From Gammaproteobacteria bacterium (GTDB lineage: Bacteria > Pseudomonadota > Gammaproteobacteria > Xanthomonadales > Marinicellaceae), in NCBI GenBank assembly GCA_041395445.1, contig JAWLAO010000001.1:186001-250000 (forward strand): a DNA stretch of 64,000 nucleotides, read 5' to 3'. Position numbers and translations under genes: made by a program. This document shows positions 51,335 through 60,094 of the stretch, piece after piece (within the stretch, counting starts at the first letter, position 1; each line of letters starts with the position of its first letter). The notes under the pieces were generated by a model. It was not told the DNA's origin, searched no databases, and was given only the letters and a program-made list of their open reading frames with translations.

Positions 51335-54300
51335 TTAATTCACATATTTACCAAAAACTTTATTTTTAACAGTTAAGTAATAAACCACAGGAACAATCAA
51401 TAGCGTTAAAATCATTACTGAAAACATTCCGCCGACCATTGGTGCGGCAATCCGGCTCATGATTTCTGCTCCTGTACCTGATGCGGATAATGCCGGCATC
51501 AGACCAATAATAATTGATAATGATGTCATCAAAACAGCTCTGACTCTCATGGATGCTCCTGAAATAATAGCATCTTTGAGATTGTTTCCTTCAATAATCT
51601 CATCAGTAGTTTTTGATACTGCGGACTTTTCAACCGCTTGTTTTAAGTAAGATAGCATAATAACACCGATTTCCACCGAAACACCGGCAAGTGCAATAAA
51701 TCCTACTACAGTTGCGACTGAAAAATTAAACCCCAGATAGCTCATAATCCATATCCCTCCAACCATTGACATTGGAATAGTCGCCAGAACCAATATCACA
51801 TCGGTTATATTTCTGAAATTGATATACAGCAATAAAATGATGATGGCAAAAGTTAACGGTACAATGTAACCCAGTTTTTCTTTGGCTCTTTGCATGTATT
51901 CGTACTGTCCTGACCAAGAAATTGAATAACCAACCGGTAAGTTCAGTTCTTTATTAACAATTTCTCTGGCATTTTCAACGTATTTTTGTAAATCAGCAAC
52001 TTCAGTACTGATAAGTATCCAGCCATTCACCCGGGCATTTTCAGATTTAATCATTCCCGGACCATCTTCGATGTAAATATCAGCAACTTCACCGAGTGTG
52101 ATAACTTGCCCCATTTGGTTGACAAAGGTTAAGTTTCTTAGTTTCTCAGGAGAGTCACGGTAATCCTGTGGATAACGCATATTAATTGGATAACGTTCTA
52201 AACCTTCGATAATTTGTGAAACATTCATTCCACCAACTGATGATGAAATCATTTGTTGAATATCTTTTACGGACATTCCGTAACGAGCTATTTTTTCACG
52301 ATTGATGTCAACTTTCAGATAGCGGCCACCCGCCGTTCTTTCCGAATAGACTGAATCTGTTCCCTCAATATTGTTCAGAATTTCTTCCAGTTGCTTACCA
52401 ATTTTTTCAATTACAAATATATCATTTCCCGAAATTTTGACACCCACTGGTGTTTTAAGCCCTGTTGAAAGCATATCGATCCGTGTTTTAATCGGTTCAA
52501 CCCATGCATTAGTCACCCCGGGGATTTTAACAATACTATCCAACTCTTTTTTCAAGTCGTCTTTAGTCATACCTTCCCGCCATTGTGATTTTGGTTTGAG
52601 TTGAATAAATGTTTCAATCATGGTTAAAGGTGCCGGATCAGTTGCAGTATTAGCTCTTCCAACTTTACCAAACACATTTTCCACTTCAGGAATAGTCTTT
52701 ATCAATTTATCCGTTTGCTGAAGCAACTCTCTGGCTTTACCAATTGAAATTCCCGGATAAGTTGAAGGCATATACATCAAGTCGCCTTCATCAAGTGTCG
52801 GAATAAACTCTGAACCAATATTCTTCACCTGCGAAAATCCGACGAAACATAATATCAAAACAGCTAAAATAGTTGTTTTGGGGAATTTCAATAAAGCATT
52901 TAATGTTGGGACATATAGAAAATTAAAAAAACGATTGAGCGGATTTTTATGCTCTGAAATAATTTTCCCACGAACACAATATCCCATCAACACAGGAACC
53001 AAAGTGATTGCCAGTATTGCCGAAGCTGCCATTGCATAGGTTTTGGTGAATGCAAGTGGAGCAAACATTTTGCCTTCCTGAGCTTCTAAAGTAAAAACCG
53101 GAACAAAACTGACAGTGATAATAAGTAAACTGAAAAATAATGCCGGACCAACTTCAGAAGCCGATCGAATCACAATCTGCCAGCGATTTTGTTTGGTTAC
53201 ATTTTCTTTTTCCATGTGCTTGTGCATGTTTTCAACCAAAACCACAGCACCATCAACCATCGCTCCGATAGCAATAGCAATCCCTCCCAAAGACATGATA
53301 TTGGCATTGATTCCTTGAAAATACATCACAATAAAAGAAACCAGAATACCAATTGGTAAAGAAATAACTGCAACTAATGACGATCTGAAATGAAATAAAA
53401 AAATGATACAAATCAAGGTTACTATGATAAATTCTTCAACCAATTTCTCTTTTAAATTATTGACAGAATGACTAATCAATTGGCTGCGGTCATAAACAGT
53501 AATTACCTCAACACCATCAGGTAAACCTTTTTTCAGTGTTTCTAATTTTTCTTTAACGAGATTGATGGTTTTTTGTGCATTTTCCCCATAGCGCATAACT
53601 ATAATTCCACCAACGGCTTCTCCCTCGCCATTGAGTTCTGAGACTCCTCTTCGCATCTGCGGACCAATAGTCACTTCTGCAACATTTTCAAGAAATACAG
53701 GTTCTCCGTTTTCTGAGGTTGATATATTGATTTTTTTGATATCTTCCAAATTTCGCAGATATCCGCCAACACTAATCATGTATTCAGCTTCAGACATTTC
53801 GATTACAGATGCTCCAATTTCGCTGTTATTTTGTTCAATTGACATTGAAATATGCTGAAGCGGTATATTGTAAGCAATCAATTTATCAGGATCGATTTTG
53901 ATTTGATATTGTTTGACCATTCCTCCGACTGTAGCAACTTCAGAAACACCTTTGACGTTTTGCAGTTCAAATTTTAAAAACCAATTTTGCAAACTGGTTA
54001 AATCGGCAATATCATGTTTACCGCTTTTGTCGATTAACGAATAAATATAAACCCAACCCACACCAGTCGCATCAGGTCCAAGTTCGGGTTTAGCATTTTC
54101 TGGAAGTTGTGAAGATATTTGACTTAAATACTCTAAAACCCGGCTTCTCGCCCAGTAAATATCGGTATAATCATCAAAGATCACATAAACATAGGAAGTT
54201 CCAAAAAATGAATATCCACGAACAGTGCTGGCTCCGGGAACAGACAACATTGCCGTTGTGATTGGGTAAGTGACCTGGTCTTCGACCACTCTCGGAGATT

Positions 54301-54466
54301 GCCCGCTAAAATCTGTTTTGATGATAACCTGAACGTCTGACAAATCCGGAATGGCATCGACCGGAGTATTTTTGACAACAACCACTCCTGAAAATAGCAA
54401 GACGAGAGCTAGCATAATTACCAGAAAACGATTTTCAACTGACCATTGAATTATTTTTTCAATCAT
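51335..54466 (-). CDS. cusA: CusA/CzcA-family heavy-metal RND efflux pump
   Basis: The 1043-residue inner-membrane pump uses the proton gradient to expel metal, probably Cu(I)/Ag(I) by its similarity and neighbours. The start is ATG 54466, preceded by AGGAG six bases away, rather than an in-frame TTG two codons earlier. N-terminal ENRFLVIMLALVLLFSGVVV, DLSDVQVIIKTDFSGQSP, and the proton-relay helix GAMVDGAVVLVENMHKHME identify the heavy-metal efflux branch of RND pumps. It is 18 bases downstream of the adaptor gene. No outer-membrane factor is nearby. Confidence 0.92.
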   Translation of the reverse strand: MIEKIIQWSVENRFLVIMLALVLLFSGVVVVKNTPVDAIPDLSDVQVIIKTDFSGQSPRVVEDQVTYPITTAMLSVPGASTVRGYSFFGTSYVYVIFDDYTDIYWARSRVLEYLSQISSQLPENAKPELGPDATGVGWVYIYSLIDKSGKHDIADLTSLQNWFLKFELQNVKGVSEVATVGGMVKQYQIKIDPDKLIAYNIPLQHISMSIEQNNSEIGASVIEMSEAEYMISVGGYLRNLEDIKKINISTSENGEPVFLENVAEVTIGPQMRRGVSELNGEGEAVGGIIVMRYGENAQKTINLVKEKLETLKKGLPDGVEVITVYDRSQLISHSVNNLKEKLVEEFIIVTLICIIFLFHFRSSLVAVISLPIGILVSFIVMYFQGINANIMSLGGIAIAIGAMVDGAVVLVENMHKHMEKENVTKQNRWQIVIRSASEVGPALFFSLLIITVSFVPVFTLEAQEGKMFAPLAFTKTYAMAASAILAITLVPVLMGYCVRGKIISEHKNPLNRFFNFLYVPTLNALLKFPKTTILAVLILCFVGFSQVKNIGSEFIPTLDEGDLMYMPSTYPGISIGKARELLQQTDKLIKTIPEVENVFGKVGRANTATDPAPLTMIETFIQLKPKSQWREGMTKDDLKKELDSIVKIPGVTNAWVEPIKTRIDMLSTGLKTPVGVKISGNDIFVIEKIGKQLEEILNNIEGTDSVYSERTAGGRYLKVDINREKIARYGMSVKDIQQMISSSVGGMNVSQIIEGLERYPINMRYPQDYRDSPEKLRNLTFVNQMGQVITLGEVADIYIEDGPGMIKSENARVNGWILISTEVADLQKYVENAREIVNKELNLPVGYSISWSGQYEYMQRAKEKLGYIVPLTFAIIILLLYINFRNITDVILVLATIPMSMVGGIWIMSYLGFNFSVATVVGFIALAGVSVEIGVIMLSYLKQAVEKSAVSKTTDEIIEGNNLKDAIISGASMRVRAVLMTSLSIIIGLMPALSASGTGAEIMSRIAAPMVGGMFSVMILTLLIVPVVYYLTVKNKVFGKYVN

Positions 54467-54484
54467 AATCAACTCCTGCCGTTT

Positions 54485-55939
54485 TTATAGTTTCGTCATT
54501 TGAGTGATAATGAATTCACCCTTGTAGATTCGAAATGTGAATAAAACTTCATCACCTTTTCGAAATCTTTCATACGAAACACGATCATCCACGTTGAAGT
54601 CTAAAGTTGCTGCCGGACGTTTCCATTCTGGTATGGCCTCACGAGTGATATTGATCATATTTGTATCTGAGTTTATAGAGTTGATTACACCTTTGACTGT
54701 TGCTTCAGGTAAATCTTTTTCATCCAGCATTTTGTGGTACATTCTCATAAAATCTGATGTTTTTGAAGATTCAGAATCCAACAAAAACTGAGCGGATGTG
54801 ACGACTCTTTCACCATCTTTTAAACCCGATAATATTTGTGTAAACTCACTATCAGATTCCCCAATAACAACATTGGCTGATTTATATTTCCCATTTCCAA
54901 AAGCCAGCACAACTCTGTTGGACTGCCCGGTTCTGATAATTGACTGATTGCTAATTGTTAGCATTTCCTTATCATCTAAATAGTCAAAATACACTTTGGC
55001 ATACATATTTGGTTTAAGTAATTGAGATTCATTATTCAATAACAATCTCACTCTCACCAGTCTTGTTTTCTCATCAATTTGTGGATAAATATAATCAACT
55101 GTTGAAGTGTACCTTTCTTCCATAGATTCAAATTTGATTTCTGCAGCCATACCTACTGATAGCTTATGCAAATTTGTTTGTAATACTGAAGCCTCAATCC
55201 AAACTCGGTCAAGATTTGCGATGGAAAGAATCGTCATCTCAGGTTTAACGAAGTATCCTTCTCTGATTTCCAAGTTCTCTATAATTCCATCATGTTGCGA
55301 TTGGAACAAAACAGTTCTTTGAACTTTATTCTGTTTGATAATTTGATTGATAACTTGTAGCGGAATCTGCATGGATTCCAGCTTTTTGATTGTAGAGTTA
55401 ATAAAGTTTTTATTGTTTTGTTTGACTGCCAATAACAATTCTTCCTGAGCATTGACAAACTCCGGAGCATAGATTTCATAAAGGGGCTGACCTTTTGCAA
55501 TGTTTTCACCAGTCGATTTGACATATAATTTTTCAACCCAACCAGATATCTTTGAGTGAACATGCGTCAGTTCATTCTCATTAAATCTCACATAGGCGAC
55601 AGCTGAAAATGATTGATTGAGTCTCCTTTTGGTGACTTTTTCTGTTTTGACTCCGAGATTATTTTCCACATCCGGTGAAATTTTTACAGTTCCAGGATTT
55701 TCTTCTTCTGTTTGTTCGTTATCACCATAAAATGGCACCAAATCCATTCCCATTGGCGACTTTCCGGGTTTATCTCGGCGATAATTCGGGTCCATCGGAG
55801 CGACCCAGTATAATGGTTTCTTTTCATCCTTTGGCTCCTGACTGTCCCCAGTTAAAATTGTTTTGGAGTTTGATAAAAAATACATTGCAGTCGCTGTAAC
55901 GATTGCACCAATAATAAAACCTGCTAAAACTTTCTTCAC
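54485..55939 (-). CDS. cusB: CusB-like periplasmic adaptor with heavy-metal binding and CusF-like domains
   Basis: The 484-residue membrane-fusion protein links the pump to an outer-membrane channel. The start is GTG 55939, after GGGAG. It has an N-terminal anchor (about 5-24), a heavy-metal-binding motif (YWVAPMDPNYRRDKPG then KSPMGMD), the biotinyl-lipoyl-like hairpin and barrel domains (about 115-395), and a CusF-like C-terminal domain (about 412-484). In the latter the tryptophan is kept (EAIPEWKRPAATLDF), but the two methionines that bind copper in CusF are replaced, so this domain may not bind metal in the same way. Confidence 0.9.
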   Translation of the reverse strand: MKKVLAGFIIGAIVTATAMYFLSNSKTILTGDSQEPKDEKKPLYWVAPMDPNYRRDKPGKSPMGMDLVPFYGDNEQTEEENPGTVKISPDVENNLGVKTEKVTKRRLNQSFSAVAYVRFNENELTHVHSKISGWVEKLYVKSTGENIAKGQPLYEIYAPEFVNAQEELLLAVKQNNKNFINSTIKKLESMQIPLQVINQIIKQNKVQRTVLFQSQHDGIIENLEIREGYFVKPEMTILSIANLDRVWIEASVLQTNLHKLSVGMAAEIKFESMEERYTSTVDYIYPQIDEKTRLVRVRLLLNNESQLLKPNMYAKVYFDYLDDKEMLTISNQSIIRTGQSNRVVLAFGNGKYKSANVVIGESDSEFTQILSGLKDGERVVTSAQFLLDSESSKTSDFMRMYHKMLDEKDLPEATVKGVINSINSDTNMINITREAIPEWKRPAATLDFNVDDRVSYERFRKGDEVLFTFRIYKGEFIITQMTKL

Positions 55940-56046
55940 TTCTTTCTCCCGAAATAATGAATCCGCAAAATATGATGACGGAATAACTTAAATTAAAAAC
56001 ACTAGAAATGCGTCTGCACACAAATTCAAGACGCAACTTGGTTGTA

Positions 56047-56424
56047 TTAAGCAGAAATGGGTGGTTTATAAATTGAAGTTGGAAGTGATTTTTGGATGAA
56101 ATAAGACTGAGAAATCAACTCAATATTTGAAGCATCTAACCTAAAGGAAATTTCACCGAGATTGACAAAAACTTTTGATAAACAAATTCCTTTTTCGCAT
56201 TGGCAATTGGTTTTACAACAATCAACCTTTTCAGTTGGCTCCATTTCAACCATCATTTTCATGCCATGATGATTGGCATGTGCTGAGCTTTTTGTGTGCG
56301 AATTTTGGTTTGAGGAATGCTGTTTACAGTCCGAACCACACGCATATAACAACCCTGCTAACGACTGTGATACAAATGCCATCAGAACCAAGAATGTGAT
56401 AATGTTGTGAATTCGAACTTTCAA
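56047..56424 (-). CDS. Exported Cys/His/Met-rich small protein, likely metal-binding
   Basis: The 125-residue product starts at TTG 56424 with AGGAAA five bases before it. It has a signal peptide (about 1-23), followed by a mid-region rich in possible copper ligands: CGSDCKQHSSNQNSHTKS, HANHHGMKMMVEME and DCCKTNCQCEKGIC. The C-terminal part (LDASNIELISQSYFIQKSLP) is ordinary. The gene is 107 bases upstream of the adaptor gene on the same strand, so a periplasmic copper-sensing or buffering role (CopL-like) is plausible. No family is certain. Confidence 0.6.
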   Translation of the reverse strand: MKVRIHNIITFLVLMAFVSQSLAGLLYACGSDCKQHSSNQNSHTKSSAHANHHGMKMMVEMEPTEKVDCCKTNCQCEKGICLSKVFVNLGEISFRLDASNIELISQSYFIQKSLPTSIYKPPISA

Positions 56425-56493
56425 AATAATTTCCTAAGTGTGCTCCTATGATAGCATTTCTTCAACAAAGTTCAATCATCTTTGGTTTAGGTT

Positions 56494-59400
56494 CTAATTT
56501 CTTTTCAACAAAGGATTGATTGATTTTGCTTTTTCAAAGGCTTCATCTGCGTCTTTTTGAGTAAAAGGTATATCTACTTTTTTTCTTAATGCAAAGTCGA
56601 TAATTTTTGTTTTTTGAAGATACCCATAGGAATAGTCAGTGTTTATTTCAACAGCTTTATCAGCCATTTTAAGACCTTTCAGCAAAAGTTTTTTTGCATC
56701 AATTTTATTACCAGAAGCTTGTGCTGCTAAAAGACATATTTCTGCATAATCACTATAAATATCAATCGCAGATGGATCCAGTTCAACACCACGTTCAAAC
56801 ATTTCAATGGATAATGTAAAATCTGGTGATTCATTAAGTACCTTTTCTTTTATAACCTCTTTGTATCCACGGATATAACCCTCTAATGCAACAAAGTCGC
56901 CAATATCTTTCATCAATTCATTGGCTTTATTAACACTATTCAGTGAGAGATTGATGTATTTGAGACTATCTTCAGCTTCGATGTTTTGTGCCATTAACAA
57001 ATAACTCTCAGCTAAAACAGCTCGACTGATAGGTTCGTTTTCGTTAATTTTTTGAATTTCAAATAATATCTCCACAACAGTTTCAAATAAACTTTGAAAA
57101 TCGAGATTTCTCAAAATCTGATTGCGTATTTGATTATTATAAAGATTACTATTATTCACCATCAAATATAACTTTGAGTAATCGTTAGTATCATCGAGTG
57201 ATAAGGCTTTATCATAATATTCAACTGCAGAATTAAAACTATCAGTGGTATCAACTCCTATATTCAGTTGATGTCTCATTCTGATATCCAGAGAAGTTAC
57301 CAACGTGTTGTAAACGAAAACATTGTTATAATCACTCAGTTTAAGAGTTTGTTCACTGGCTTTAATACTGTTTTCAATTTCGGATTCAGGATCGCCACCC
57401 CAATTTATTTTTGCTTTTGCAGAAAAATTATATATCTCTGCACGATTGTTGTAGTTAATGAATGACGGTTCTAGATCTATCGCTTTTTGATTAAACATCA
57501 ATGCTTTTAGCAATAAGTCACCATTTCGTATGCCTTTATTCATCTGATCGACGAAATAATAATAGTTTAACTTTGCTAATCTTGTGTATATCGTTGATTT
57601 TAAATCCGAAACCACCAAGGCTTCATTACATGATTTACTAGCTTCATTATAATTATCGGAAACATCACCACCGGTTCTTTGTACTTTATCAAGCAACAAA
57701 ATGACCTGCATGGAACAATATCCTGTGTAAGCCGGTGCATAACTTCTGCCTCTGATTTGAGCATCTTTGAATGCAGAAAGTGACTGAATTCGATAATCAT
57801 TAGCTATATCATATCGTCCCTCGTATATATGTGTCTGGCCGATTGTGTAAAGAAATGAGGCTTTTAACATATAGGCTTCAAAAAGCCAGTCTTTTTCAGT
57901 AATGATTTTATCCAAAATTTGGATAGCTTCTTCGGTTTTGTTTTCTGACCATAAAATGAGGGCTTTAGTGATGTTTGGTGTCTCTTGGTGTGTTTGAGAA
58001 GCAAGCTGATAGTAAGTAACAGCAGGCTGTAGATATTGCTTCTCCAACTCCTGAATTTTTTTATTATCACGTCTGATTACATAGCCATTCTTGCTAAGAA
58101 AATCATTCAATTCATCGTAATAGACAAGACTGTTTGTATGAGCCAGACTATAAGCCAAATCTTCGCTATTTAAGCCGGCATCCCAAGCTTTTTGCAAATA
58201 TGCCAATCCATCAGCATGATTATCAGTGGCAATAAGTAGCATTCCAAGATACATATCTTTTTCAGCATTATTTAAAGCATTTGAATCAATTATTTTCTCT
58301 TGGAGATGTAACTTTTGGATTTTTATTTTTTCCTTATTTTTACTGGAGTCATGTAAAGGTAAGGCATAAATATTTCTTAATCCGACTTTCAATTCATCAG
58401 TTTCATTTTGAATTTCAGCAATGAAATCATTTTTTTTCGTAATCTTTTGATTTTCAACCTGCTTCCAAATCAAAAAAGCAACTAAGGCAATAATTACAAA
58501 TGTTGCAGTTGAAACGATAATTTTTGTCTTTTTAGAAGATTGCTTGTGTTTGATTTTTTTGAGTTTTCGACTCACTTCTTCAGCATCAGGACGCTCTTCG
58601 GGTTTAATTGATGTCATTTCAGCAATCAAACTCTGATAAGATTTGGGGATATTGATTGTATTTATTTTTCTGGCATCAATGATTTGTCTTTTAAGATTCT
58701 CTGTATCATCGAGAACATAGGTATTCAAACCGGTAAGAAGCTCTTGCATTATAATACCGAATGAATAAATATCACTGGCAGTTGTTACCTTTTTACCGGA
58801 TGCCTGCTCCGGACTCATATAAATTAATGTACCCATCATTGAACCAGCCTGAGTCTGAAGAACATTTTCAGAATCAGTACTCGTTTTGTTGATCATTTCA
58901 GGTGTTGTTATTATTTCCGACTTTGCAATACCAAAATCTAAAACTTTAACTAAACCATCTCTGGTTAACATGATGTTATCCGGTTTTAAATCTCTGTGAA
59001 TAATTCCTTGCGAGTGTGCTGCCTGCAAAGCAGACGCAATCTGTATAAATATATCCAGTTGGTTTTCGGATTTATCAACAATTTGATTCAGCGTTTCCCC
59101 CTCAATCAACTCTAAAACAAGAATATCACTCTGTTCTTCATCAATGATATCAAATATTTGGCAGATAGAAGGATGATTGATTTTTGATAAAATTTGAGCC
59201 TCTTGTTGAAAGCGCAGTTGAGTTGACTTGCTCTTTAAAAACTCGTTTCTCATGGTTTTTAAAGCCACATTGCGATTAAGCTTCTCGTCATAGGCAAGAT
59301 AGACACATCCCATGCCTCCTTTTGCTAACATTTTAATGATAGTAAATTGCCTTATTTTGTCACCAACTGAGAACTCCATATTTTCAGGGGCATGTAAAAC

Positions 59401-59577
59401 TTCACTCCCTGCTGAGGTATTTAAAACAAAATCGGTGATGCGCGTTTCATCGGCGAGGATGAACTCCAATTTGTTTTTGATGTCTTTATCGGTAATGTTA
59501 TCAAGAAATTGCGTGCGATGAGCCGTATCAAGCATAAGTGCTTGTTTGACTAAATTTTGCAGTTCATCGTTTTTCAT
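56494..59577 (-). CDS. Membrane-anchored Ser/Thr protein kinase with TPR repeats
   Basis: The 1027-residue protein starts with a short helical region (1-50), then a kinase domain (about 75-340) with glycine loop LAKGGMGCVYLAYD, Lys107 in VALKTM, the catalytic Asp196 in IIHRDLKPDN and Asp214 in LDFGIAK. A single membrane helix (about 352-371) and a long, probably periplasmic, TPR-like region of some 650 residues follow. This PknB-plus-TPR layout is widespread in Lysobacter-like bacteria, often near ECF sigma factor genes, none of which is seen here. All catalytic residues appear intact. Confidence 0.92.
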   Translation of the reverse strand: MKNDELQNLVKQALMLDTAHRTQFLDNITDKDIKNKLEFILADETRITDFVLNTSAGSEVLHAPENMEFSVGDKIRQFTIIKMLAKGGMGCVYLAYDEKLNRNVALKTMRNEFLKSKSTQLRFQQEAQILSKINHPSICQIFDIIDEEQSDILVLELIEGETLNQIVDKSENQLDIFIQIASALQAAHSQGIIHRDLKPDNIMLTRDGLVKVLDFGIAKSEIITTPEMINKTSTDSENVLQTQAGSMMGTLIYMSPEQASGKKVTTASDIYSFGIIMQELLTGLNTYVLDDTENLKRQIIDARKINTINIPKSYQSLIAEMTSIKPEERPDAEEVSRKLKKIKHKQSSKKTKIIVSTATFVIIALVAFLIWKQVENQKITKKNDFIAEIQNETDELKVGLRNIYALPLHDSSKNKEKIKIQKLHLQEKIIDSNALNNAEKDMYLGMLLIATDNHADGLAYLQKAWDAGLNSEDLAYSLAHTNSLVYYDELNDFLSKNGYVIRRDNKKIQELEKQYLQPAVTYYQLASQTHQETPNITKALILWSENKTEEAIQILDKIITEKDWLFEAYMLKASFLYTIGQTHIYEGRYDIANDYRIQSLSAFKDAQIRGRSYAPAYTGYCSMQVILLLDKVQRTGGDVSDNYNEASKSCNEALVVSDLKSTIYTRLAKLNYYYFVDQMNKGIRNGDLLLKALMFNQKAIDLEPSFINYNNRAEIYNFSAKAKINWGGDPESEIENSIKASEQTLKLSDYNNVFVYNTLVTSLDIRMRHQLNIGVDTTDSFNSAVEYYDKALSLDDTNDYSKLYLMVNNSNLYNNQIRNQILRNLDFQSLFETVVEILFEIQKINENEPISRAVLAESYLLMAQNIEAEDSLKYINLSLNSVNKANELMKDIGDFVALEGYIRGYKEVIKEKVLNESPDFTLSIEMFERGVELDPSAIDIYSDYAEICLLAAQASGNKIDAKKLLLKGLKMADKAVEINTDYSYGYLQKTKIIDFALRKKVDIPFTQKDADEAFEKAKSINPLLKRN

Positions 59578-59772
59578 TTCTTCGAATAGAGATAATCATG
59601 ATTATAAGGTGTTTAATTTTACAGAGTAAAAGAATGAGTTACAATGAATTCATGAGATTGGCAAAAATGACAAGGATAGATTTGAAAAGTCGATTGAAAA
59701 AATTTAGTAACAGACTTGACAAAACTACAAGTAAACACCAAATTAAGCGTATATTGTAATTTAGTTAAACCG

Positions 59773-60093
59773 ATGTCAAAAAAAGATTTATCCTGGGACA
59801 GCCAATCACTGGTTTTTCCGGAAAATGAAGAACAACTCAAAGAGCCTTCCATGTATAAGGTTCTGATAATAAATGATGATTACACACCGATGGATTTTGT
59901 TGTCGATGTGCTCATCAGGTTTTTTCGCATGGGTGAAGAACAAGCCACGCAAGTGATGATGAATGTTCATACGCGTGGCAAAGGTGTTTGCGGTGTATTT
60001 ACTCATGAAATTGCCGAAACAAAAATGATTCAGGTTAATCAATACTCCAAACAGCATAAGCATCCGCTTTTATGCGTTATTGAGGAGGTTTAA
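59773..60093 (+). CDS. clpS: ClpS adaptor for the ClpAP protease
   Basis: ClpS delivers proteins with N-terminal Leu, Phe, Trp or Tyr to ClpAP. The start is ATG 59773 (MSKKDLSWD), giving 106 residues; the longer frame has an unlikely N-terminus. The core has YKVLIINDDYTPMDFVVDVL, the N-degron pocket and VMMNVHTRGKGVCGVFTHEIAE with the conserved histidine. It stops one base before clpA, and GAGGAGG near its end serves clpA. Confidence 0.94.
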   Translation: MSKKDLSWDSQSLVFPENEEQLKEPSMYKVLIINDDYTPMDFVVDVLIRFFRMGEEQATQVMMNVHTRGKGVCGVFTHEIAETKMIQVNQYSKQHKHPLLCVIEEV

Positions 60094-60094
60094 A

